From the NCBI GenBank assembly GCA_009761415.1, contig QUOL01000004.1:1860001-1924000 (forward strand): a stretch of 64,000 nt of DNA, in the 5' to 3' direction. Below are positions 47,535 to 58,718 of this stretch, piece after piece. The position numbers were made by a program, and so were the translations under genes. The notes beneath the pieces are model-generated. The model was given only the letters and a program-made list of their open reading frames with translations. It ran no database searches and was not told the DNA's origin. The DNA comes from Sarcomyxa edulis (Eukaryota > Basidiomycota > Agaricomycetes > Agaricales > Mycenaceae). Every line of letters starts with the position of its first letter. Positions within the stretch are counted from its first letter, which is position 1.

Positions 47535-48035
47535 GTCACATTTTAAAAACTATCATACAGGATTCTCAGCTCAGAGTGTTAACACAGCGCAATTTTATAT
47601 AACGACATTCTGTAGATTACAAGTTTCTGGTCCTAATTGATATTGATTCTCATACTACAAGTTACTTTGGCTTGCGTTGCGTCCTCCTGATAACTGAATA
47701 AGGGGTCACGATCTATGTAGCGGGCCCTGCCGCTCGACGGCCTTTCCCGAGTTATTTTATTCATTGAGCCGTGGTGGCTGAACTTTGAAGATCCTGACCT
47801 CCACCCGGACTTACGGCACCTTTGAGGGGAAGTCAAGAAAGGGTGACATTCAATAGTTCATTCTAGGCGAGGTCCAGCATTTCGATCGCAAGTCCTAAAT
47901 TGTCGGCTATAGATTCCCTTTCCCCGATGCGCCTCGTCGGCGGCCCCTTTATATGTTCGTCTCACTTGTTTCGCGCTTTCGTCCATCCTATTTTGTTGCC
48001 CCGCCTTTATCAGTTTGTTTCTTTCTCTATCATTC
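47535..48035. other. Intergenic region between X3 and the bZIP gene
   Basis: About 500 bases with no gene. It includes the bZIP promoter and possibly the right end of the Helitron insertion. A small GC stem (gccg-ctcga-cggc) lies near 47729-47741, but no CTRR end follows it at the expected distance, so no boundary is claimed. Confidence 0.4.
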
Positions 48036-49131
48036 ATGTCTTCAAAACGCGGCCGCAAGAGAAACGATAATTTACCTCCCAACCGAGCAAGAGATGTACA
48101 AAGAGCATTCCGTGCCAGGAGAGCCGCTCATTTGCAGGTATGTCCCACCATTTCCCACCTCCCCATGTGAAATTTCCCCGAATTACATTTTTAACTGTCA
48201 TTGGATTTAGGCTTTAGAGCAGAGGTTGTCGGACTTGGAGGAGGAGAACACTTATTTACGACAAGCACTCAATCTACCGCCTGCAAATCGACCTCCATTG
48301 GGAAAGGGGCCAACTGGTAAAGACAAGCCCAAGTCGTTCGATGGTGGCTCAACGTCCCACCACATTCAATCCAGTCGAGGGTCGTCGTCTGCCGAGTCAC
48401 CCGATTCAACTCGTACCAATTCTTTATCCCCAACCACCATGACCTCCTCGATGCCCTCTCGGTCGTCACAAGTCCTAGAGGGTAGTCAATGGGACCAGAC
48501 GATCATCATGACTGACCAGCAATCGGATATGCCAGGATCTTCCACGTCCGCGACATTCCAACTTCCCCCTATGTCCGCACCGTTACCCTCGAAATCTCTT
48601 CAGTACCCTTCGTACTCGATGCCATCGTCCTCCAGGAATTCAATGCCGAGCATGGGATATATGAACTCCCAGGCGAACCAGATGAACTACCCACACTCGG
48701 GTGATAGGCCCATGGCAAGCAGCTATAGCAGCCAGGGTTTTTCGATGAGAGGCGAACTACGAGACGAGCCTCGAACCCAACAATATAACACATATCCCTA
48801 TCAATCTCACGACACAAACATGCACCCCCAGAGTCCTCCACCTACCGCGGCTTCCATGCAGTCGCAACCGCAGTCGCAGTCGCAGTCACATTCGCACCAC
48901 GGCGGGCGCGAAACCGCCTCTCCCAGTGTCCCTTTTCCTCATCGACGGTCGTTGACGGAGCCACAGGGTTATTCCATCGGACAGGGCTTCCCACATCTCC
49001 CAAACCCCCTTCAATCGCACCACAACATCCGCCTACCCTCACCGCCGCGCCTTCAGGAGAATGGCAGCGGGAGTGTCGGACATCATAGGCAGTTGTACGG
49101 TCCGGATGGCCGAGTAGGACCTATGCCTTGA
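48036..49131 (+). CDS. bZIP transcription factor
   Basis: Exons 48036-48137 and 48211-49131 give 340 aa. The N-terminus is the DNA-binding basic region MSSKRGRKRNDNLPPNRARD, VQRAFRARRAAHLQ. It continues directly into a short leucine zipper ALEQRLSDLEEENTYLRQAL. The only intron falls between basic region and zipper. NLPPANRPPLGKGPTGK follows, then about 250 residues of Ser/Pro/Gln-rich sequence with a Gln-Ser repeat (QPQSQSQSHSHH), typical of an intrinsically disordered activation region. The basic signature (N-x7-R with NRARDVQRAFR) is of the fungal bZIP class. Target genes cannot be told from the sequence. An aataaa lies 75 bases after the stop. Confidence 0.88.
48858..48893 (+). repeat. Gln-Ser coding microsatellite
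   Basis: Repeated cagtcg/cagtca units encode (QS)n in the disordered tail of the bZIP protein. Confidence 0.7.
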
Positions 49132-49828
49132 TGGCTGTGGGACGTCCGTAGTTGTCTCATTTCTGGACTGGTATCACGAACGGTTATTCTAAAGACTTCT
49201 CAACTGAATAAAACATGTATCGCTAATCCGCTTGACAGTGCCCTCTGATTTCATCACTTCACTTACAGTTCTAGATGTACAAGCAACGAACTCCATACAT
49301 ATTTTACTCACTCTACATCCTATATACCGTTGGATGTATTATCTTAGGCCTACAATGTTGTATACAATGCATTCTTGGATTGTTAATGTTATATTACTTG
49401 TTCTGTACACCCGATGCTTGCGAACTGATTGGTGGCGCGACGATGGCAGGCACATTCATAAGACAATCAGAATGCCTTCTAGGGTTCCTCGAGCTCCACG
49501 TGCCTTTTCTCTTCCTACAGGCTCGGAGGAAGGATCATCACTCAAGAGCGAGATTAAATTAGGGGCAACCGGTTGACGGATTCTCCAGACACTCTAGAAC
49601 TACCGTACATCGCACACCAGCAGCATCTCCGACAACATCCATCTGACCGAGGGGACTTGTGCTCAACGACCATGCATGTGCTCATAAGTGACACAACTAA
49701 TTTATCACCGCGAGGGATCAATGAGGCGAAACCGGAATGGTACTTATATAGAAGTCCATGGCAACAGAGAAAAGATGCTGAGCTTGAACCAAATTGACGC
49801 AACTATCGGAATGATTACGATGTGACTC
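49132..49828. other. Convergent intergenic region bZIP / UNG
   Basis: About 700 bases. aataaa at 49207-49212 is a likely bZIP polyadenylation signal. The stretch 49280-49400 is AT-rich. Short open frames in all directions have no recognisable content, and no gene is called. Confidence 0.5.
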
Positions 49829-51477
49829 CTACAAGTTGCACCAATCCACACGCCCTTCCGGTCCGTATTTCTGCTCCAGCCACTCATTCGCCTTCTTGAA
49901 GTGGCCATTGCCCAAGAATCCACGATGACAGCTAAGAGGGGATGGATGCTAGAGCAAGACGTTAGTCACGGTGATAATTCAGTCATAAGAAATAGAGGAA
50001 GAGATGGAGACAACTTACGGCACTCATCAAAATAAGGTGTTTTCCCTACTCCAAAAGCAATGAGTTAGCCGTGTGTTTCGCTTTCCTGGAACGTCGAAGA
50101 AGAGAAGGGGGCAATGTGAAGAACCTGAAATAGCAGCTGACCTTGTCTAACTTGGCGACTCTTTTCGCCGCCCATGCTCCCCATGCTAGGAATACGACAC
50201 CGCGGCCAATGCCGCTAGCATCCGATACGCTTTTAGAATCCGCAGACGCACTTGGAAGGTTTGCACCACCATACTTGTCGACGACGTCGACAACTTTGTC
50301 TGTGAACTGCTCCCAGCCTCTGTTCGAGTGGGAACCAGCATCCCCTGCACGAACGGTGAGGCAAGTATTGAGCATCAAGACGCCACTGGATGCCCAGGCT
50401 GTCAAGTTCCTACATGTATAGATGGGACATGGACGTGCATCCGAGTCAGCGTCAGACTACGTCTTCGAAGGACTGCCAAGGGACTCACCCGTGTTTCGGC
50501 GTCTCAAACTCGGGATACTCCGCCTTGATCTCTTTGTAGATCTGAGTGATGACGCGAAATCAGTGTTGTTACCTCACGTTCAAGAGAAAGACGGTTCTCT
50601 TACATTCATCAAGGACGGGGGGACGGCGACACCTATAGGGACCGAGAAACAGAGACCTGAAGATAGGTCGATTTATGGTATGAGGAGAATAGAAACGAAG
50701 AAGAGCTACTTGCTCACCGTGCGCTTGGCCAGCACCGTGATACGGGTCCTGACCTATCATAACGACTTTAATTCTTCCAAGTGGCGTGTTCGACCACGCG
50801 TATATGTTTCTCGCTGTAGATAAGATGAGTACGTTTTAGGGTCCGTCCATGGCTTTAATAGACCCACGAGAAGGATATATCGGCAGCGATTTGGGGGTAT
50901 CATCAGCCCCCCTTACGCCCTCATTCCAGAGGAACTGCTTCAAAGCAATGAAGTATGGTTTCTTAATCTCATCCTTGAGCAGCTTCAACCTAGAAATAGA
51001 CGAGGTCAATATACCTCGAAAAGGGAAAGTCAATGATGCATCGACGTGCCATGATTTCCCCATCACTTCACACTCAAGTCTTAGAAGATTTCTCTGTTCA
51101 AGAGACAGAGAGTCCTGAAATTCGGCCATAGAGAATGGGATGGAATTGAGTTTCTGAAGACCAAAGCTCTTTACAACGGCATTCCGAGTAGGCTTAGTAC
51201 CAGACGCGCTGGAAGTAGAAAAGGAACCAGCAGGCTTTAGCTTTTTGGTAGCAGATCCCGAAGAGCTCCCTTGGGATCCAAACATGTCGTCAAGAGTACG
51301 CTGACGCTTGACACCAGTTGTCGACGCGCCAGCGGTAGAGTCATCTTTTTTTGACGCGTCTGTAGAGGAATCAGCGTCTTTTTTCGCAGTCTTGACGGGC
51401 TGAACGTCTTCTAGATAGACTATTTTCTCCTCAGTGGCCTCCATAGAGAGAATCCGAAGAAAAGCAGATGAAAGCAA
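49829..51477 (-). CDS. UNG1: Uracil-DNA glycosylase, family 1 (UNG)
   Basis: Removes uracil from DNA in base-excision repair. The N-terminal ~110 residues are disordered and basic, with a possible PIP-like motif [11 protein letters not shown] (Q-x-x-[LIM]-x-x-[FM][FG] variant). Then [32 protein letters not shown], the catalytic water-activating motif [49 protein letters not shown] and the Leu-loop [15 protein letters not shown]. It ends DWCNL. All active-site motifs are intact. Two in-frame ATGs are possible: 51477 gives [18 protein letters not shown], an amphipathic mitochondrial-type leader, and 51444 gives [13 protein letters not shown], a nuclear-type start. The intron after GKSW was not placed exactly. 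Divergent from SEC59. Confidence 0.92.
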
Positions 51478-51608
51478 CAGTAGGAAACGCGATTAGTGGC
51501 CAGACGCGTATGGTTTCGAACAAAGTGGGTGATAAACACAGCCACGTGTCCCCAGTCCTTCTGGCTTCCTTTGGTCTTCCTTTGGCCGTCCCGAAATTTC
51601 TTGGCTAA
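51478..51608. promoter_or_regulatory. Bidirectional promoter region of UNG and SEC59
   Basis: About 130 bases between the UNG start and the first open exon of the dolichol kinase gene. The true SEC59 start codon may lie here in a small first exon. Confidence 0.4.
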
Positions 51609-54600
51609 ACGCACGGTTTGCAAATCTCACAAGCATCCTTCAATCTGGGTCGCTCACGGTCTTCGCCTTCCCCGCCATCTTCGAAGCAGGCTACTGGTCG
51701 AAGTGATCCTCCTCGTAAACATCAGAGTACCCGTCGGAGGCCCACAACTCTTTCAGTAGCCGCTGCGGGTGCTGGTACTTCAGTTACTCCAACACCGGGG
51801 GACTGGAGCACCAGCTATCAAGCTGGTCCTTCCAGGTATGATGTACGCGCCCTACGTCTATGTCGACTTTAATCCCAATTTATGATCAGCTCTGCATCAC
51901 GGAGCACCACCGAGGACGAGGACACCGAGGACGACTTGCCGAATGAGCTTCGCGGGAGGTCGCCCAATGGCTTCAGGAATGAACCGATCAGACATCACAA
52001 GAAGATTTCTGCACCTTCTGTCCATCGAAGCAGCCCTAATGCAAATTCCTCCGGCGATTCTACGAGTGGTTTACGAGGGATAAGGCGGGCGCCATTTACT
52101 CGCTCACGCTCACCTGCCATAACGCGACCTTCAATCTCGAAATCCAACTCAAGGCGCAAAACGTCTCGGTCTATATTTTCACGTTATATACCTGCCTTCC
52201 CGGGACCATTCGCACGAAGCGTGTTGCCTGCTACGATTGGCCTGCATGTCCGCTTTCCGCTCAGTTCTTGGACATGGTCTCTTGATGTAGATACCAGGAA
52301 GGCTGGAGAATGTCTGTTATTACTAGGATCTCTTGTCTATGCTACACGACGTCTATCCAATGCCCCGAAGGCAGAATATCAAGAGCTTCTTCGCCCAGAG
52401 CCTGACGTATGGATATCAGCAGGCACGTCCTCTTGTCAGACTTCAACCTAACGAGGCGTTGATTGGGTTCCTTACAGAGCTCTATCTGCTCAGTATGGCG
52501 TCATTTCTGTATATCTCGTGGACCCTCAGCACATTGTCTAAACCTATCGTACCCCCTCCAGCTACGCCCGCATCAGCCTCGACACCTGGGCGGCGCCCTG
52601 CTTCCACTTCGGGGCCAAGCGAAAACCGATCGCAGACCCCTACAAATCGGTCGAAGAAGGGTGACTTTGGGTTCATCTGGATGTCCGTTCCAAAAAATTA
52701 CAGGTGATAGTCTTCGACATCCTGGAAACACTGGGCTGACCTACTGTCTTTTCATAGAGAATCGTCTGACGACGGGATCCTCACAGGTCTTCTATTCGGA
52801 CCTATAATATCAGCGGCACTGTTGTATTCCTCTCTGCAGACGGAACATAGAGTTCTCCCCTCGTCTACCCCACTCCCTGCCGGCTGGCGAATTGAACCCC
52901 CAGCTCATTTAAACAATCCTAAAGGGCCTCCCACATCTTTAGATGCGCTCATTCTATCTAGGTATAATCTAGTGGATCTCTCCACGTTCTGTTCTACAAT
53001 GTTTCTATTCCACGTCTGTGCTTCCTGGTGGCTCGAGGCCCGGTCATTCCAAAGTGCCAATACGGCCTCCGAGGGAGAAAGACGTTCCGTACCTCGAAGT
53101 GAAGGCCGTAGATCGTGGTATTATATCCTATTCACCTTCGGAGTCAGCCTCGGATCCCTGTGTATCAAGCTGCTACTAGAATGGACCGAGATTGGGATAT
53201 GGCAACGTACGTCAGTCGTACAGTCAGGCGTTGATTTGTGTTCTGACTGGTCATTAGATATGAATTATTTCGAGATCATTGTGACCTCGTTGTTCTATCA
53301 GTTCGCGTTGTATATCGCAATTCGACTAGCACATCGTGGGTTCACGCTTGGTGAATTAGGTATCGTCTGTTTCGGCGGTACCGCTCTCTGCCTGGAGCTT
53401 ATAAATATAACTATCGCCCGAGTATGTCTCTTTTCGTAACGTTCAAGGGACCCACTAATCGTGGAGTAGATTTGGCCAGTCACCACACCGTTTATCAAGA
53501 CATATCGTCTTCCGACACCGCTACTCATCTTCCAACTCGCACTGATCCCTGGATCATTCCTCACGGGGTTTCTCCTTTCCCCCTTCCTCGTTCTATCCCG
53601 CCACATCTCTCGTCGTCCCGTCCATCGGTTGAAGTTCCCCCAAGAAAAACAGCGTCATCGTCGATTCTTGGCTCTGGGATTCTACATCGGTGCCGTATTG
53701 ATCGTCGGCGGCTTGATAGGTATGTGGACAAGATGGTCCTTAGGTTCCAGAGATCCATGGCTTTGGGTCATTTTCTGGATTCTCGAAGGAAGAAAAAAGT
53801 GGAGCCGGCCTGTACTGTTGGCATACTGGGGCCTACTAGGTAGCTTGAGCGTGGCTGGGTGGAATCGACAACTTGCCCGATCGAGGCGGTACAGGTCACG
53901 AAATAATACCGTCGTCGACAATGTCATTGTACCCGGGACGCACCGCGAGAATTCTGCTCAATCTAGCGACCCAAGCCGCCCGTCGACACCCCCGCTGGCA
54001 GTGACAGGGAGCGCTGCGTTGGGGTTGACGTTCCCTAATTTACCAGTCTTGCCTACCGGGGCAGACGTATCGAATGCTGCAACAGACTTTCTAGATGCGG
54101 CAGACAAGCATGTCCCCACCTTGAGTCTCAATGCGAGGAGGAAGTTCTTCCATGGCCTTGCGGTTGTCATGTTCGTCCCCGGAATAGCGTCCGATGTGAG
54201 CGTTGTGTTTCTTCATTAATCATACTCGCAGACACCGATGACTGTTCTAACTTTTTGTTCTCCAGCCGGCATTTACGCATCTGTCTTTCAATGTTGCGTT
54301 TGCGCTGTTCATATTTGCTGAATATGTTCGGTACTTCGCGTTATATCCGTTCGGCGCAGTTGTTCATTTGTTCATGAATGAATTCCTGGATCACAAGGAC
54401 AACGGGACCGCCATACTAAGCCACTTTTACTTGCTTAGTGGCTGCGCCGGTTCTGTCTGGCTAGAAGGGTATGCTATACCTTTGAATCATCTTGTATAGT
54501 CCAGAAAACCGATACGATTTCAGTCCCTCACAGCTATTGCAATATACTGGTATCCTGACGTTGGGCGTCGGAGACGCGATGGTCAGTCTCTCGGTCCGAA

Positions 54601-54972
54601 AAACTGACGCGTATTGATAATATCTATGTCTATGTCTATATCAGGCTTCAATAATCGGAAAACGTATTGGCAGACATAGATGGTCGCCTACGACGTCCAA
54701 AACGGTGGAGGGCAGTGCCGCTTTCACATTTTCAATCACAATTTGTGCCTGCCTATTACGGCTATGCGGATTAACTGAAGGGTTCTCTGTACGTTTTCGC
54801 TGACTCTCAAAATCGATCTATGCATTAACTGATGCCTGGTCACTTGTTTCAGACCGCGCAGTACACTGCCATTGTTGCGTTAGCCTCGGTGTTAGAGGCT
54901 CTCTCGGATCAAAACGACAACCTCACTCTTCCGTTGTACATGTGGAGTATGCTGGTGGTGGTAGGCCTATAG
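51609..54972 (+). CDS. SEC59: Dolichol kinase (Sec59)
   Basis: ER polytopic CTP-dependent kinase making dolichyl phosphate for N-glycosylation, O-mannosylation and GPI synthesis. The N-terminal ~150 residues are Ser/Arg/Pro-rich and disordered (SRSSPSPPSSKQATG, ELRGRSPNGFRNE). Many hydrophobic segments follow across 52200-54960 (SVLPATIGLHVRFPL, YILFTFGVSLGSLCIKLLLE, FYIGAVLIVGGLIG). The catalytic C-terminal part has RKFFHGLAVVMFVPGIASD, FAEYVRYFALYPFG, GDAMASIIGKRIGRHRWSP and TSKTVEGSAAFT, and ends MWSMLVVVGL. GDAMAS...KTVEG is the CTP-binding region of the family. The first open stretch (from 51609) has no ATG, so the initiator must be in an upstream exon or a non-annotated position; the start given is the limit of the open exon. 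Confidence 0.88.
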
Positions 54973-55923
54973 AAATCAAAAAGGAAGATGTACGAGAGAA
55001 TCTTGAACGGTTCATCCTGATCACGAATGCGACATTCGCCACCTTTCGTTAAGATGGCTCGACACTGAGTCACTGTTGTTTTCTGTTTGAAGTGCAGGTA
55101 GCCGGCAAATCGCTGGATTTAAACTTTTTCTGATCCAGCTGATCGATTGTGCGATTATGATTTGCGAAACTGACGGGATCAGAGCAGATCGGGGTCAATT
55201 TGAATCAGATTGAAGACGACACCTGGTTATTCCAATTTCCCACAGACGAGGGTGAATTGGAAAAAGGGCTCAGATCCCAGATCTCGAAATCACTTGTCGA
55301 CTCTTTTTGTAAACAAGGTTTTTGCTTTCGCTGGTGGGCGAAGGCGGGGTAACCTAGGGGTATTCCTCGTGAGACAAATATCTGATTAGGTTGAGCGTTG
55401 AGTATGGGTCCCTATAGGTCTTATTCCTTCTTATCCTCTCTTATCTGCTGGCTCATATCTGGTCCGCCGATATCTTTTTTTTTAAACGCAGCTGCTTACG
55501 ATCGTTTAGCCAAGGTCTGGTGCATCTCTTCGCCCGTTTGCACCGAATTCACCCGGCTCATACTGTCTTTTTACCCGACGTCAATATTCACGAGGCGTAG
55601 TGAAGAGAACAGAGGAAGAATGTCCCCAGCTAGTGATAATTGCCGCCGCGTTACCTGTGATTGACGACCCCATACGGTTCCCCATGCTGTGAAATCACAA
55701 AGGAGCAACCTGAATGATTCGACCTGACCTCGCGAGGAAATAAAGATCACCACGGAGCTCTACGGAGCTCTGAGTGCTAGGCATGAAGGGGTAACAAGAA
55801 TCGTCGAGTTTCCTTATCCAGGCCCCAAAAAATACAAAGGCGCCGGATAATTATCTCCCTATCTATGGTACGCTAATACAACGACCCCAACGCTTATGTA
55901 CGTGTCGGAGGAGACCCCCTTGT
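54973..55923. other. Intergenic region after SEC59
   Basis: About 950 bases with no supportable gene. A direct repeat of acggagctct occurs twice in tandem at about 55754-55773. The right edge is the left terminal repeat of a TIR element. Confidence 0.5.
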
Positions 55924-55956
55924 GCAGTACACTGCTAGCCCGGAGTTTACTGGCTT
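55924..55956 (+). repeat. Left terminal inverted repeat (outer)
   Basis: 33 bases, perfect reverse complement of 56987-57019. Begins gcagtacactgctagcccgg. Confidence 0.9.
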
Positions 55957-56019
55957 TCATCAATCGATCAAAATCTAAGAAAGCCAGATCACTAACAGCA
56001 GAACTAAGGCAAATAGATT

Positions 56020-56051
56020 GGTGAAATCCTCTGATTTGGCAGATTGGTGGA
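56020..56051 (+). repeat. Left inner inverted repeat block
   Basis: 32 bases, perfect reverse complement of 56914-56945. Begins ggtgaaatcctctgatttgg. Confidence 0.9.
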
Positions 56052-56291
56052 ATCCAGTGTAAAAATCAGTGAAAGCCAGTTGACCGATCTGAGGGTTTCG
56101 GTGAGAGCTCGTGCCGGCTTGATCCGACATAACTTGGCGAGAAAACTTGAAGTTGAAGTTGAACTTTTCTCTCGATCGCACCCAACTTCGAGTCGACGTC
56201 GATGATAGTGCCCTGATGAACTCAGCCTCAGAACTGCCATCGAGTTCGTTTCGACATTCTCACTGATTTTTCATTGCTCACATTCTTGGCA

Positions 56292-56709
56292 GCGCGACGT
56301 TGCAGCACCATTGGTCCCTATCAAGGTTCCACGAGGAGGCGATACTGGATTCTGGACTGCCTTGGAAGACAAGCTCGACGAGCTCTACACCGAGAATCGG
56401 AATAATCGAAAATCGGACTCGTGGACTGCGTGAGTACTCTCTTGCTGTTATTTATCTGTGCATACTGCTAATGCACATCTCAGTTGGGAGAAGGGCATCA
56501 TCGAGACCGATAAGACGAGATATATTCGATCATCCGGAATCCACCATGCGACGCGGCCTGGGCTCAACGAGGATCACAACGATCCAGACATAGAGGGAGC
56601 CGCCAGAGAAGACGAGTACTTTATGAACAGGGATGTCAGTATCGGTGATTTGGGCGATCTGGCTTCAACGATAGTCCCCCAACTTGATACATTGCAGTCC
56701 TTCGGTTAA
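56292..56709 (+). CDS. Small hypothetical protein carried inside the TIR element (partial model)
   Basis: Two exons support one frame: about 56292-56429 and 56484-56709, joined by an intron with donor gc|gtgagt and acceptor ctcag. The joined protein reads RDVAAPLVPIKVPRGGDTGF, WTALEDKLDELYTENRNNRK, SDSWTAWEKGIIETDKTRY, then an acidic C-terminus (DHNDPDIEGAAREDEYFMN...TLQSFG) and a stop. The frame is only continuous when spliced, so this looks like a real gene. The 5' exon with the start codon was not found; an acceptor (ttggcag) precedes RDV. No domain was recognised. It could be a captured host gene or the element's own product. Confidence 0.5.
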
Positions 56710-56913
56710 CTAAACCACTCTCAAGCTTCTGGTCATTGTGTAGTGTACAATAATTTAACTCAATAGAATCTCAGTATATGCTCGTTATGAAAGATATTCA
56801 ACAGCAAATTCTGGCGTGGCGGGTCTCCTGCTATCTGCACACGTGCTGCAGCACTGCCGCTGACATACCGCCAAGCAGTCAGATCACTGGAAACCAGTTA
56901 ACAAACAGCTGCA

Positions 56914-56945
56914 TCCACCAATCTGCCAAATCAGAGGATTTCACC
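56914..56945 (-). repeat. Right inner inverted repeat block
   Basis: 32 bases matching 56020-56051 in inverted orientation. Confidence 0.9.
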
Positions 56946-56986
56946 AGGCGCGCCTTAAGGATTTCATCAGTCATCAATTCTGCTGG

Positions 56987-57019
56987 AAGCCAGTAAACTC
57001 CGGGCTAGCAGTGTACTGC
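56987..57019 (-). repeat. Right terminal inverted repeat (outer)
   Basis: 33 bases matching 55924-55956 in inverted orientation. The element ends about 180 bases before the start of the ThuA-like gene, so it may contribute to that promoter. Confidence 0.9.
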
Positions 57020-57200
57020 TAGTGGCCACAAAATTTCTCCTATATCCGAGAAGTGGCCTATCCTGGCCAGTCTCCTAAAATAACACATCTTCCCAGGGAA
57101 TTTCCTCGCCCCGTGCCGCCAGCTGGCGATTCCGGTCTCCTCTCCTCCTACCCCACGCGTTGAAATTACCTAGGCGCATGCAGTCTCGAGCTCTTTGCTC

Positions 57201-58718
57201 ATGAGGAGAAGATTTTCCAGAATGTTTTCCCTGTTTTTGTCTCTTTTGGTAGCCGCCCTGATCTATCCCAATTTTGTCTATGGTCAATCTGGAACCGCTC
57301 GTGTTCTCATTTACTCCGCTACACGGGATTTCAGACACGACTCTATCCCCACCGCCGTCCAAGCGCTGAAAAATCATAGCGCATCTGGGTCCGGAGTCAT
57401 AAATGTGGAATTCGAGAACACTGAGGATCAAACGCAGTTCAATGTCGAGAACCTTGCGAGGTTCGACGCACTGCTGTTTCTGGACAATACAGGAGAAGGT
57501 AAGTATCTGCCAATATGGGTGTGTAGGATGAGTGGCTCAAGTACTCGACAGTCCTAGATGATTCCGGAAAGGCTGCGTTCCAAAAGTATTTAAATCTCGG
57601 AGGCAACTTTATTGGTGTCCATGCCGCCTCGGATTGTCTGAGGAATACGACTTTCTATGGGAGAGAAGTAGGTACGTCAACTTCGAGAGTCGTACCACTG
57701 AATGCCAGAGGTACAACAAGACTGAACTCGCTGAATTCATAGGCGCATGGTTTGATTATCATCCCGAGATACAATCTGGAGTGAGCCTTCCACCTCTACG
57801 TCTGTCATGCAACCCATATATTGGGTCTTAGATCGTAGATGTAATTGGACCTTCGAATCCGAGCACAAGCATGCTTCCTACACAGTGGCAACGTGATGAC
57901 GAGTGGTACGTGTGTTGACTTGTGTCCAACTTTGAATAACATTGCAAATAATGACCGCAATTGCATAGGTACAATTTTAAATCGGATCCTCGATCCATTG
58001 GGGCGACTGTGATACTCTCTGTAAACGAGTCGAGTTACACAGGTACGAACACTTTATTTATGGCATCTATTCAATACTTTTTTTCGAATTGAAGTCCTTT
58101 TAATTATCGCACATAGACACCGGTACTCGACAATTTGATCAGGGGACGCCGCACCCCACGGGTTGGTGTCTTGTCTTCTCATAGTCTCGTCAGCTCACTC
58201 ATGCTCGATATATTCAGCGTGGTTTCAAGAACACGGTGCTGGAGTAGAAAGCGGTGGAACTGCTGGCCGCAGTTTCTATACCAGCCTCGGACATCTGAAT
58301 GAAACTTGGGAGGCCAGTAGTGTATAAACGTCCTGCCTCTGCGATACTTACCCCGCTTTATTGACACCAGGATGAGACCTTCATGGCCCATGTTCTAGGA
58401 GGCATATCGTGGACTCTACTAGCCAATACGACCAGGGCGTTCAATTCGAGTGGCCAGGTTGGTGCAGTCTCGAACACATCGGCTAGCAGTACTGCTAGTA
58501 GTAGCTCGGTATCTGGAACTTCAGCCACCGCTCAGGCGACAGAAAGTTCTACAGCGTCGACATCTTCGTAAGCCAGTTCAATTATACTGCTCAAGGTGTA
58601 TTGATAGATGAGTTATGCCCACAGATCATCTAATGCTCCTGTGTCAATGAAAATTGGACTCATTGCGACTGCCATAGCTATCGCTTTGGGCCTGGTGATT
58701 CAGTTCACCTCCCGTTAA
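57201..58718 (+). CDS. Secreted ThuA-like domain protein, probably membrane or GPI anchored
   Basis: ThuA-like proteins have a class I glutamine-amidotransferase-like fold and occur in sugar-related contexts. Start 57201 gives basic n-region MRRRFSRMF, then hydrophobic FLSLLVAALIYPNFVYG (signal peptide). Domain: ARVLIYSATRDFRHDSIPTA, FDALLFLDNTGEG, GGNFIGVHAASDCLRNT, GAWFDYHPEIQSG, WQRDDEWYNFKSDPRS, ATVILSVNESSYTD, GTPHPTAWFQEHGAG, GRSFYTSLGHLNETWED, FMAHVLGGISWTL. A Ser/Thr/Ala-rich spacer of about 45 residues follows, then a C-terminal hydrophobic segment (KIGLIATAIAIALGLVIQF). A GPI-attachment signal or tail anchor fits. At least seven short introns; several middle exons were placed by motif order. 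aataaa at 58814-58819 probably serves its 3' end. Confidence 0.85.

Larger units (their letters stand above)
55924..57019. mobile_element. 1.1-kb TIR element (DNA-transposon derived, non-autonomous) with internal gene
   Basis: The outermost 33 bases at 55924-55956 and 56987-57019 are perfect reverse complements (gcagtacactgctagcccgg... and ...ccgggctagcagtgtactgc). A second perfect inverted block of 32 bases lies further in (56020-56051 and 56914-56945). The sequences between outer and inner blocks differ between the two sides. Element length is about 1,096 bases. No transposase motif is seen; the interior carries a small spliced gene. The target duplication is unresolved: a TA flanking cactgctagcc on both sides is one possibility, but it lies within the matching sequence. 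Confidence 0.8.

Noticed and set aside
47729..47741. gccg-ctcga-cggc stem as the Helitron 3' hairpin
   Set aside because: No CTRR terminus follows at the usual distance and there is no second copy for comparison.
57850..57890. ttcgaatcc resembling a tRNA T-loop
   Set aside because: It lies in the coding exon of the ThuA-like gene, and no matching acceptor or anticodon stems were found.
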